From the NCBI GenBank assembly GCA_930367205.1, contig OV884011.1, forward strand, positions 89,823,474 to 89,887,473: DNA of 64,000 bases, read 5' to 3'. This DNA is from Acanthosoma haemorrhoidale. Its lineage: Eukaryota > Arthropoda > Insecta > Hemiptera > Acanthosomatidae. Positions within the stretch are counted from its first letter, which is position 1. Every line of letters starts with the position of its first letter. A model generated the notes under the pieces. It worked only from the letters and a program-made list of their open reading frames with translations. It had not been told where the DNA came from and ran no database searches. Shown here piece after piece: positions 1-10,899 of the stretch. Position numbers and translations under genes: made by a program.

Positions 1-3000
1 CAAGCCGTAATAATTGACTTAAGAACTGGGCAAACTAAGTAACTGAAATTAAACGAACATAATTAAGCTGCTTTAAACCTTACGTTGGTAATTCTTCCTC
101 ATGGAACGGAACAAGAATTAACCGATTTTACACGACCTAAACCACAACGCAAGAGAACTGTAGGTACGGTTTCTCATTTTTCAGATAAATCGACTGATCC
201 ACTTTTTCACGATCCCCACGGACATAATCTATAATATCTTAAAAGCCTGTTTTTAAGTAATTATTAATTAGAAAAAACAAGGATAATACAAAACTTTCTA
301 GGAAAAATTACCTCAAAAAAAACAAACAATTTTTCATGTTTTTATATAAAATTTGTAGTCCGATTTTTTTAAAAAGGTAGATGGTCGGTAATTATGTTTA
401 TTATTCATTTGAACAAATAATGGTCGTTAAGGGAAAGACAGGTGATTCTCGGATCAAATGGTACCTAACGGTTGTGCTAAGCTGCGAATAAAGAATATAT
501 CAAAATGGCTTTCCCAAGCGGGGGCCCCAGAGCAGAAGTCGGGCGAATAACTCTCCTCTTTGTGTACTTATGCATTTCCATCCCATTGTCGGCGGAGAGT
601 CCATCACGGACCATTTACCGGGGAACAGACCGCGCATGCCGTTCACCCTTTATGCCTGCCCACCGGTGTAAGGGCGGGATCCGGGCCTTTTCCACGCAAG
701 GAAATACATTTCCTTTAAAATGGACTGCTGATGAAAGTCCTTTTGTAGTCGGCAATACTAGCTAAGTCTCAAATGAGCTGATGCCTCTGCCTCTGCTCCC
801 TTAGCCATACTTTCTCAGAATACTTTCCCGGTGAAATATTTGGTATCGTGTTAACCCCCCCCCCCCCCAGTCCAGTCCTGTTTTGTCAAAGGGAGAGTTT
901 CCAATGTTCCTACTGCGTACACTACGGAGAACGTACTTTTTTTAAGAGATCTTTTTGGAAACAATTCGGTGTGCACTTCAAAACTCTGTTGTGGGTAAGC
1001 AAAATAGCTCCTAAAATTGGACGCATTAATTTTCAGCGATTCAGTGGCCTGTTTATTAGTCTGACTGTCCGTCCAGTGCTTAAGGAAGATCTAAGATTTG
1101 AATGGTAGTCACTATGTACAAATAAAATTACCGGAAAACTACTATCCAACTAAAATAAATCGTATTAAGCAAAGTAACGATGGCTAGGAAATATTTTAAC
1201 GGCTTTGGTAATTTATTTCTCATCATTTTTTGTGTTGGCCAAACAGCTTGTCCAGATCAAACAACCGCAACTGCTGGTCAACAAACGACCTCTTCTGGCC
1301 AATAAACAACAATCAGCAAACTACTCATTCTGGACAACAAGTGACTGGTTTGAATTTTATCGTCATTTTAACTGATATTGTGCTCGTAATTGGTATCCTG
1401 TGTTAATTTTCTGATCCGATGACTTGACATATGTATACATACATAGGCGAGGTAAAGAGGTGATAGGGATCAAAGCATTAGGTACAATCAGCGTTGGCTA
1501 ACGACACGGAAGGTGCAGTGATCCGTCAGCTATCAGCACTGTTCAGAGAGGAACAGCTGATGCGTCACATGATCCCCTTGACTGCGTCGTCAATGTTTGC
1601 CAGTATGGCACCTGCCTGGCAAGTGCATTCAAAAGAAGAAAATTCATTAAAAATAAAATTGCTAATGTACATTTGTTTCTTTTAAATACAATTATAATCG
1701 AAATAACACAGTTTGTTTTTTGTCTTTTATTATAATTTATCAATTGAGGAAAGACAAAAAAAGCTGCGCTATTTAATGTTACAGATACAGATATGGAATG
1801 GTACATATTCCACAATCCGGCATTTATCTTTTAATAATTATAATCGTTTTATTGAGTGACATCTTTTGACAAAAGCGCTTTCAACTGACAAACTACAAAA
1901 ACATAAACAATAATGTGATAAGCATTAATACAAAGCACAAATAAGCGAGAAAAAAATTATCCATTACTGTGTTCCCATTAAGTTCAACCACACAGTAGAA
2001 AATCCAATATCCTTTTTGCTTTGACTTTACCATGAAATGTATAAGTTTCACTGCACTGCATATTAAAGCTGAAATATATATTTAATTTCTGTTACTATCG
2101 ATCATTACATGTTTGTCGCCGATGGATTTATTGGCCGAATAAAAATTATGTTTTAAATGAAATAATAAGCACCTCGATTCTCAAACGTCGTCTTTTCACT
2201 TTTTAATAGACAAAAAAATTATTTGCAGATCTCTATAAAAAGTGGACTTTACAGATTAATTGTTAAGTGATAAAAGAGATAAAAAGCTAAAAAAATAAAA
2301 CAGAATGACATGTGATATGTGCTGCGTGAATAAATAACAATAGGCATTTAAATCGATCAACTGGACTTAACTTTTATGTATAATTTAAACAAATAGAGAA
2401 ACTTTAATGCATAATGAAAACATAGAGATTGATTTGTAAAAAATAAATGTAAACAAAAAAAAAAACAGTTAATTCTACGACCTTATAAACTGACTGTCCA
2501 GGAGAGGAGCGGGTTCACCCGACATGTTCGCATCTCTTCCTTCCGGTCAAATAGTTTTCCGCCGAAATAAGATTTCCAGGATTGACCAAATAAAAATTGG
2601 AGGAGCTATCTAAAGTGAAAAAAGAAACCTTTTAAAACAGGCAATAAAGTTTGTTTCATAGCGTCTGGAAATAGTTTTTAACTAAAATGTTTTATCTCAA
2701 TCTTTTCAGTTATTGTAATTTTCAATGTTCAAATGCAATACTTCGATTTTTTTTTTTTTTTTTTGATTTTTTTCTTTTCAGATTCCATTTCCAGCTATGT
2801 TCCATGTAAGTACAGTAGCACATTTTAAATCATAATTAACACATTTAAAATTTAACCCCCTCAGCGCTCCAGGGTGCAGCCTTAGTTGCTAGGTGCCGCT
2901 GACTGAATTCTTCGCTATTTTTCTTGGGAGGGAAAATCATTAGCTGGAAAGCCGAGAAACATTTTCGATGGCATGGAGGTGGAATCAGTTACAAAGCTTA

Positions 3001-3290
3001 ACTGTCCCAAAAAAAGTAAAATATTTATAGGCGGTAAGTGATCACATACTAGTTATATGTCAATCACACAATAATTATTTTTCAAAGAGAAATGACGGTT
3101 GAGATTCAGGACCTTCTTATTGACGTTTTGAATCCCTTGCAAATTGGATCATATAAAAAAAAAAACATTAAAAATTAATTTTTCTTCCGCCAGCAGCATT
3201 GTAGGATATGGTCACACTAATTGCTTTACATTGCAATAAAATCCGATTAAAAAAGGCTGGATTATTAAATATTATGGTATGTTATAAAAT
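1..3290. other. AT-rich intergenic DNA, no confident gene
   Basis: Mostly AT-rich unique-looking sequence with short A and T runs and a 14-C run at 855-868. A G+C-richer patch at about 505-690 holds an 86-codon frame whose residues 15-30 resemble a signal peptide, but it has no recognisable domain and no splice context. A second patch at 1490-1640 is listed separately as an EGF-like candidate. I see no other coding, RNA or repeat signal. Confidence 0.5.
1502..1640 (+). other. Possible EGF-like exon fragment (weak)
   Basis: The frame starting at 1502 is open for more than 60 codons after a stop at 1499-1501. It contains DPLDCVVNVCQYGTC at about 1571-1615, a C-x4-C-x4-C pattern preceded by acidic residues. 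This is the usual start of an EGF-like domain (first three of six cysteines). The block is richer in G+C than its surroundings. The remaining cysteines are absent: after 1640 the frame becomes lysine-rich and AT-driven. No convincing donor follows. A competing frame overlaps it from 1494. This could be one exon or exon relic of a secreted or extracellular-matrix protein, or chance. Confidence 0.2.
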
Positions 3291-3299
3291 AAGATTATA

Positions 3300-3375
3300 G
3301 TTTCAAAATTAATGTTTTTATAAAAATATCGTCCATCGTTTCGGTCCCGTTACGCCTAATAAGGCATGCTCAGGT
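3300..3375 (-). repeat. Possible Penelope-like element tail
   Basis: Read on the minus strand, the block begins CTGAGCATGCCTTATTAGGC, then continues to a GGGACCGAAACGATGG block and an A/T-rich tail. The GCCTTATTAGGC part is a perfect short hairpin. From general knowledge, insect Penelope-like elements often end in a CTGA...hairpin...CGAAACG block followed by an AT-rich tail. No reverse transcriptase is seen next to it, so the assignment is tentative. Confidence 0.3.
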
Positions 3376-3379
3376 CTAT

Positions 3380-4376
3380 AAATCAAAGACAATAAATTTA
3401 CTTATATAGAAGTAATAATGATGCAATAGAAGAAATACAATTTATAAAAATACAAATATTTATTAAATTAAGCAAAACGTTGACCGAGGGGAGGGTGTAT
3501 CAATAAAAGATTTATTTTGAAAGAATACAAGCTTATTTTTTAGCATATAGTTACATTCAAGTGTCTCTGTTTTAGTACTAATACTTGAGGGAAAATACTT
3601 TGATTTAATTGGAGTGCTTAGTTACGCTAATACTCCATTCACTATAGTTTCTATGGGGTCTATGACACCATTTCTCCCTCTAGTTGTGTGAAGATCCATG
3701 AACAAACAAGTGTAAACATGATATCGGACAGCAACAATGACCATTTTTATTTTCTGACTAGAGTTGTACTAGTACCACATTCACTGTGCAGTGATTAAAC
3801 TAATAAAATTTGGTAAGAAATAAACAACAACGTGTTAAGTTCCTCGATTGTAGTTTGAGTTAGCTGCGTTGCTGGATTCGCCTGAATGACAATACTAAGG
3901 ATTGCTTGAAAAGAGAAAGTTTCATGTCCTTTCTTCGTCCCCTCTAAAAGAAACTAATTGCTTCTTCCTCGACAGAAGTGGATTCGGAGGGTGAGTGCTT
4001 TGTTAATTCGATTTAATTCCGACTCGTGTCGACGCTACGGCACTCCCTCTCTACCAGTCGTCTGGACTGCTTACTTTCTTTTGTCCGATTAACAGTGCCG
4101 CGTCTGATGACGGAGTTGTGCATCCAAACTCCACTTACTCAGTTTCAAGGCGTCCTTTACTAATTCAAAAACATTCCTTTCATGTAACCTGATATAATTT
4201 ATCTGGAATTAAGTCTCGACGGAGAAGAGGGCATTGCTTCTGGATATTAATTACAAGATTGGAATTGTACATTGGAAGTGGAAGTATTAGTAGAATTCGT
4301 ATTTTGAATATACAATTAAATCAATAATCTAAGATTGAATAAAAGATGTGGCTGTTGAATGTAAAGTAAAAAAAGA
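3380..4376. other. Intergenic DNA, nothing recognised
   Basis: AT-rich sequence. A somewhat G+C-richer stretch at 3980-4150 has no open frame of useful length and no repeat partner in the window. No RNA gene or mobile-element signature is seen. Confidence 0.5.
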
Positions 4377-5050
4377 TTTTTTTAAGATCAAATTTTTATT
4401 GTGATAAAATTACAATGTGCCTCATTGGGCAGTGAGTAGTTGTGTTCAATGTTCTCATTCATACCATATTTACAATTCTTCATTCATTCGCTCTTTCATA
4501 CAGTATTAACAAACAGCTCATACACCCAAATCCACATGGTTACCACCTCTCTCGCATGCATGTGAGGAAGCGGACTCTTCTGAAGTCCCCCATTCTCCTC
4601 CGTCACCTGCTTCAACGGATACGAGCCATTGCCAGGACTCCCACTGTCACGTATTTATAGCAGGTCACGAGGCCACTGCCGCTTGAGTCTCCGAGGAGGA
4701 TTATAGGGATGAATGGCGCAGTGTAATGATTGTGCTAGGGGATTGGGTGGTTGGATAAGTTTCGATGGAATTTTATGAACTTGGAAGGGATGAGTTCAAG
4801 AATGTAGGGTATATCAAGATCGTTATGAAGGGTTTTGTTTCCGACATAATAAGTGGCATTGACTATTGTTCTCAGGACTTTTGATTGAAAGGATTGGATG
4901 CGTTTAATGTTCGACTTTTTTGCTGTCCCCCATAGCTCTATTCCGTATGTCCAGATTGGTTTTAGTATAACTTTGTAAATTAGCAATTTATTTTCTTTTG
5001 AGAGATGGGATGTCCTTCGTAGTAGTGTGTAAATTTTTCCAAAGCGTCGG
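4377..5050 (-). mobile_element. J1 Jockey-like LINE, 3' part (interrupted copy)
   Basis: 5'-truncated non-LTR retrotransposon on the minus strand. The poly(A) tail appears as a T run at 4377-4383, followed by a region matching the other J1 3' ends (TGTAATTTTATCACAATAAA on the element strand, with a polyadenylation signal). The 3' untranslated region runs to the RT stop at 4655-4657. The copy lacks the roughly 70-bp 3' untranslated module that carries the CCTGAGCGTCTGTGGCTCT block in the copies at 29806 and 58473. It is split at 5050 by a J2 insertion and resumes at 5425. Confidence 0.85.
4655..5050 (-). pseudogene. Reverse transcriptase C-terminus (J1, broken)
   Basis: Frame segment encoding the region after the RT catalytic core: LLIYKVILKPIWTYGIELWG, then SNIKRIQSFQSKVLRTIVNA, then YYVGNKTLHNDLDIPYI. 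These are hallmark Jockey-clade C-terminal motifs (thumb and connector). The catalytic YADD region is missing because of 5' truncation and the interrupting insertion. Relative to the copies at 29836 and 58771, one base is lost near 4738, so this frame stops early after LSNHPIP, whereas the others continue to a conserved PRDLL stop. No protein function is expected. The start at 5050 is the point where the J2 element interrupts the frame. Confidence 0.85.
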
Positions 5051-5424
5051 GGTTTTTTTTTTCTTAGCTCTATAATTATAAGATTAAGGATGAGGGAAAA
5101 AATAAAGAAATATTTGGGTTGAGCGGATCCTTGTACTAGGAGTACCTGCTTGAAGGTGGTGTGAGGGAATTAACGAGTGTGGGAAGCCTCGGTAGAGGTT
5201 GATTGTTGCGGTACAGTGGTGAGAGACCACTGGTGGCTGGGCCTAGAGTCTCTCTAGGCATGTAGTGCAGTCTTACTTACGTTAGAGGCTTGCTGTTGGT
5301 GGGCCAAGCGCCGTGATGTCCACAATTTGGTCTGCTTTACCAGATCTTGAGAGTTGCCATCTTGCCGGTAGCGGTGGGGGTGTCATGTCTCGGAACAGAG
5401 GGTTTTGGCTATGTTTCATCGAGT
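5051..5424 (-). mobile_element. J2 LINE, 5'-truncated, nested inside J1
   Basis: Minus-strand copy of the J2 family. Its poly(A) tail reads as T at 5053-5062. Its body matches 45956-46320 and 38508-38790 closely, including the block CCACCAACAACAAGCCTCTA around the RT stop and the AGTGGACTCTCACCACTGTACCG block downstream. Identical 11-bp direct repeats (CAAAGCGTCGG) lie at 5040-5050 and 5425-5435. These are the target-site duplication in the host J1 copy, whose sequence resumes directly after the right repeat. J2 was therefore active after this J1 copy inserted. Confidence 0.9.
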
Positions 5425-5520
5425 CAAAGCGTCGGTTTAATTCTTTGTCTTTTTAGCCTGTTGTGTGGGTTCCTTTTGTCGAGATGGAAGCCTCAGTACC
5501 GTTCTGTCTCGGATAAAATA
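5425..5520 (-). mobile_element. J1 LINE, continuation 5' of the J2 insertion
   Basis: Sequence from 5425 to about 5500 matches the J1 copy at 59155-59228 (both contain a TTTGTC...GAGATGGA block corresponding to an RT frame reading HLDKRL on the element strand). With 4377-5050 it forms one J1 copy. The 5' boundary is uncertain because no other copy in the window extends further. Confidence 0.7.
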
Positions 5521-5539
5521 GTAAAATTAACATAGAAAT

Positions 5540-6800
5540 AAGAATAGCCTGGATTTAGCAAGTTAGAAAATTAGCCAAACTATGAGGTAAAAATGATCGC
5601 CAGATGGGTACAGGTGGATCCTTTATTCCCCATCATAAAACAGGCTGAGATTGACAAGTTATAACCCTTTTGCTAGGCCACCAGCTTAGAGAAGGTGCGA
5701 AGCTCGGTTTAAAAGAGCCATAAAGAGATATTACTTAATACAAACGATTCATAAAGAAAAGCCCTTCGTCTTAAGGGAGACTGAGACAAAGAGGGCGGGA
5801 TATTAGCTTTGGGAGGAGGTAGCACAGCCTACTTCGTTTGGGCTGTGCTCCAGGCCGGACCTGATTTCATTCTGTGATTAGGCTTGGTCTGATGACTTGT
5901 CTCGGCGGACCTCTGAGTAGCTGAGGTCTTGATCTATATCATCTTTTGAAGCCATCGTTGTATTAAGTAAGGAATAGTTTTATTGTTAACCAGTAAGATA
6001 TATGAAATCATTTTCATCATCAATCAGTATCCAATTTAATTATGTTTTAGTTGAACATTTGTAGTAAAAAAACAAATTTCTTTTTTATATAATTAAGCCC
6101 CTTCCATTTTATCACCACTTTAATTTATGAAAGTAAATTACTTTGGTTTTGTATTTCAATTGGACAATAGAAAATTAATGGATTATTTTTGAGAAAATTA
6201 TAATTTCACGCTAACGCAATAAGCTCAGGTTCAACTGCCTTAGTAGTTGAATAGTCATATGTGAGTTCATTAAATGAAATATCTCAATTATCCAACTCGA
6301 GAATTTGCGTCAAATATAATAATTGGATAACGTTCGTATTGTGTATGGTTGCACCAGGTCCTGATAACAAGAATGGAATGTTAATGTTAAGCATGATCAG
6401 TAATGATTAGTTACAACAGTTTATTACAACAGCAAATCATCAGCTACCCACACTTCAGTTATATCACATTTTGTACCTAAATCTTGTTGCTAATGATATT
6501 ACCAATCATGTGTAAAACCTGCATTATTTTCTTGTGTCTTTAAAGCCATGATGCAGACATAAATAGTATGTCAATAAATTAATTTGATGAAAACTTTCTT
6601 TCATCAACCTTCATTTTTTAACAAACCTTTCCACTCAGTAATCAAACATATAGTAATAAGTGAAGTTGTATATAAAGTTCTTTATTTGAAAAATAACGAT
6701 AACCATACGGCAATATTAATTGAGATGCAATAATTCATCAATACTTACGTCTAATTCACAATCATAAAAACATTTATTAACTACCAATCCTTACAGGAAC
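5540..6800. other. Intergenic DNA with two small hairpins
   Basis: No gene. A G+C-richer block at 5760-5960 contains two perfect hairpins: AGCACAGCC/GGCTGTGCT at 5821-5829 and 5841-5849, and GACCTC/GAGGTC at 5908-5913 and 5923-5928. They may be part of an unrecognised short interspersed element. The rest is AT-rich and featureless. Confidence 0.4.
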
Positions 6801-6854
6801 CCCCTTCCTACTCAAAATGCAATTTCCCCAGCAAACAGCACCGCTTCCCTCTTT

Positions 6855-7040
<186 letters not shown>

Positions 7041-7049
7041 ACCAATCCC

Positions 7050-10000
7050 GGTAGCCCTTACATACTTAATACTTAAATCAGTTTTCTTCCAAAACTATTA
7101 TTATATGTTACGAATCTCAAAATTTAATAAGGGATCTTGGCTCGATGCCACGAATAGAAACCCCTCTCTAAATTGGTGCAACATGTTAGTACGATATAGA
7201 ACTTTGACATTATTATAAAAAATAAATCATTGTAAAAGACGCAGAAACACTTGACGAATCGGAAAGATAAAACTATACAGGATTAAATAAGGTAAGAGTG
7301 GATGTAGCAGGAGACCAGGTCTGTGCAAACAGCTTACCGGAGACGGCTTCTCGGATCCGAATCCCATACAGATTCCAGAACTTTATTAAACCCCCGGGAG
7401 ATCCGATCGTAAAAGAGAGAGATCTATGAATAATTCAGGAGGGGAGCAGGAGGCTAGGGGAACCCCTCCTCTAAAAGAACCTCATCCTAGCTGACACGGG
7501 ATAATCTAGTAATGTCCCTGTAGGTAGAATGGCATTAGCTCTGGGGCCCCAGTTGCCATTTGTACCCTCAAGGTTTGCATCCTAGGGTTTGGCCCTTACA
7601 ACAAAGGGTCCGTAAATAGTCACAGACAGACTAGTAAGCTAACAGATGAGACCTGCCATGACATTTCTTCTTAAATAAACTCTAGTCAAGCCTTGGGTAA
7701 TGTTTCCCACAAATTAGGGGTTTCTTTATAGCTGCGGAAAACGATCTTTAATCCAATGCTGTGTCACTTCATGTAGAGGTAAGGGCCGACCGACGGAAGG
7801 GTATTTGTAGACCGTTGACGTGCTAGTACTCTAAGCACAGTGCATCACCCCCAAAACTGTAAATTCCGTTTTATTAACCAGACAAGCTACTTTTATAGTC
7901 ACCTGGCAACTCATTTATCCTAATAATGCTGAGTCAAGCTCAACCAGACACACCTCCTACCAGAAGTCGGCATGTCAACCCGTACCGTTAGTGTTGAGGA
8001 CGGTCCTTTTATGATTGGAGGGGGTTGATGTCAGAGTGGTTTAAGTCCCATCTAAGAGTTATTGTGATGAATTCCCTAGGCAGCAATCTGTGCTGGGAAT
8101 CAATTAAATATTGAAATGAGGTTTGATTAAAGGTAATTGTGGAGTAAAAATTGTCTAATTAATAAAATGACTTACGCAAGTAAATAAATACAATTTTTGA
8201 AGTCGTTAACAAATTGGAAAACAGCTGATACAACATGTAATTGTTAAGGTTATGACTTAGTTCTCGTTTTCTTTCAACGGTTTAGCCTTCAAGACTGTAT
8301 TTCTGGACTTAAGTAAGAATTGTTGGAAATGATACACACCACTCTGACTTAACCCCCACAATTATACGCCAAAAAAATCCCAGCACATGATACTATACTA
8401 CATATTATATTATCAATACAAAATAAGTATGGGTAGAAGAAGGGGTTTCGGAAAGGTTTTAATGACGTTTTATAATTATAATTCTACAAAAGCATAGGTG
8501 CTCACCAGACTAGATAACACTAAATAACAACGAGCCAGTTACAAAAGAATAAAAGAAACAAAGACACACAAATAAATGAATATCATGAGCACAGCTTCCA
8601 ACAGGTGTCCTGTTTATATAGCTGCAATAATGATTCCTTAAAAACGATTTTTTGAACTTCACGAGCCCTAGCAGATAAGGTTGTATATCAATTGTCAATC
8701 AATGTAAGTGTGACCTTTTCTTATAGGGTGAATGGCTTTTCTGTGATGTATCAATATTTATAAAATTAACTACTATTGACGGTTTTAAATGATATCCCAT
8801 CCCTAATCGTATGTTATGAACAATGATTGACGATTAGTTAACTTTGGTTGAATCATGGTAAATAAACAAATCTTTTAATTTACGTTAGTTATATGTTGTT
8901 TTGGTTAGGAAGCTTTGCCACTATATGTTCAGTGGCGTCACAAAATTATACTATCCCCAATATAAAATATAAACATATATATTTGTGAGCTTCAATCCAT
9001 GAGTCTGTGAAATATCGTGGTCTATTAATCTGAAAATGAGTTAACCGTACCTACAGGGATCTTTTGATGTGTAAAAATGACTGGCTCCATTGGATGGTGA
9101 AGAATTTCCAATGTGAAGTATTTAGCAGTAGCTTAATTTTGTTTTTTTAATTTCAGTGACTTGCTTTTTCCAATTTTTAACTCAATTATTTCGGCCAACT
9201 CAGAAATATCCTCGGATTGATAAGTGGATGGCTTGTTTTCCTCAATCATAAAGCAAGGTGCGTATCATGTGACGCGTTTATTTGTGCGGTTACCTGAGTG
9301 TCATTGGGGCACCTACTCTTGATTGATACTTCGGAGCACTCAACATTGATATCGGATTTCGCGATAAGAAATCAATTTATACTTTTTCATTAATACATTG
9401 ACGCTAGAAAGACAATGGGTACTCCAAGAACTGTACGTAGGTTTGGGCAAAGAACAGAGAAATCACCGGTTATCTGAACCAACTGCTTTTTCACTAACGA
9501 CTGGTTAATTAGGCGGGAAAACTACGCGTGAGAATGTCCAAAGCAGCGCAAGGATCCATCGGAGCTAGAGTTTTTCCCGTAGAAAACACAAAACTTTTCC
9601 TCCCAGACTATGATAAATCTGATTTGCAATGCAAAAGAAGGGGCGGGTGTTGTTCTTGCTCTGCATCGTGAAATGCGGTAGAATTTTATGAATGAATTAC
9701 GAGCCTTTGCATGTATGTCATGGCGTGCTTCTCTGCAGCTGGAAATCGACAGTAGTTTTATCTTTGATACATGCATACGTAATATATAACGTCCGATGTG
9801 GTTATGACTTTGATATAGAAGCGATTTCATCACTTTGATATAAGACCAGAACGCCCTCAATATTACTTGTAGGTGCTAGTTGGGACTGTGGGACAAGGCT
9901 CAAAGAACAGGTTTTGCGGCCGTACTTTAAATATACCGTGATTGGCTCATAAATATTTACAGTTTACTTAATAAAAATAAGAGCAGAACTTAATATAAGC

Positions 10001-10590
10001 GCATACAAAATCAATCTAGAGGGGAATATCCGGGCAAAACGTTAGCTTCCTAAAAAAGCCTGAAAGGTTAAGCAAATAACCGTAAGGAATAAATACAGTA
10101 ATAATAAAGTGTAATAAGTGCTAGTTTACTCGAGGTTATCAGTAACAAAACCTGCAGTTTCTTGCCTTGACTAGACGCCTTATTTGCTTGTTTTGAATTA
10201 GCATACAAAAGAAATAGATGCAATAGTAGGGTTAAAAAAAACTTTTGTCAGCAAACATTGACATGAGGATTAAAAGTATGTTGTAAAAAGGCAGTTTCTA
10301 CGTCAGAAAACAAGATGGCTATATATTTTATCATCAGTGATCAATATAAAAACCAATTAGTTCCTTTATTAATAAAAGAGTTTTATGTTTATAAATTAAA
10401 AGTCTATAAGTAATAATGTTTATTAAAAATCATTGAGACAAAACAATTACTCACGTCTCGGTGCAACTACGACCAGACATACCTGAAACAAAAAAAAAAT
10501 ATTAATAACTACAAAGAAGTTTGAATTGAAACCTGTTATACCACTTAATAAACCGTCGATCACATTACCTTTGTTACAATAACTAAAGCC
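7050..10590. other. Intergenic DNA; possible TIR pair at 8017/8358
   Basis: No gene. A G+C-richer zone at 7310-7620 resembles old repeat material but has no partner in the window. A block GGTTGATGTCAGAGTGGT (within 8017-8040) recurs inverted as ACCACTCTGACTTAACCCCC (8339-8358), so these may be the ends of a roughly 340-bp DNA element. A 112-codon minus frame at 9522-9860 has no recognisable motif. The remainder is AT-rich. Confidence 0.4.
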
Positions 10591-10599
10591 AATCTTACT

Positions 10600-10878
10600 G
10601 TGGCCCATTTATACATTAGAAGGACGGATTTGTGGGAGAACCGAAAATTAAACCGAGTAACAATAGAAACATTTCAATTAAAACTACGTGGTATTGGTAC
10701 TAGAGCAACTCACTATGTCAGAAATACGATCTTACTCACTTATATACGAATTTTACACGGACAAACCTACATCAAAACTCTGTGCAGAGAATTTCAAGAC
10801 GAACTCCCTAATCCTCACATACTTGGACAAGCAATACAAGGCTTACCTGACACGCTACGAGGGCACCGGAAGAACTAG
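10600..10878 (+). pseudogene. Probable decayed LINE RT C-terminus
   Basis: The 92-codon frame reads DLWENRKLNRVTIETFQLKL, then THYVRNTILL, and later CREFQDELPNPHILGQAI. The order and spacing match the Jockey-type C-terminal pattern: LWG...SNI..IQ.FQ.K.LR...A..YV.N..LH, then F...L..HPN.L. Identity to the J1 copies is low, so this is either a very old J1 relative or another LINE family. The upstream catalytic region is absent and no poly(A) tail was located. Confidence rests on motif order only. Confidence 0.45.
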
Positions 10879-10899
10879 AGAAGGGATGTACAAATTTAA

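Noticed and set aside
505..765. 86-codon frame with a signal-peptide-like segment
   Set aside because: No domain, no splice sites and no supporting neighbour; hydrophobic runs are common by chance.
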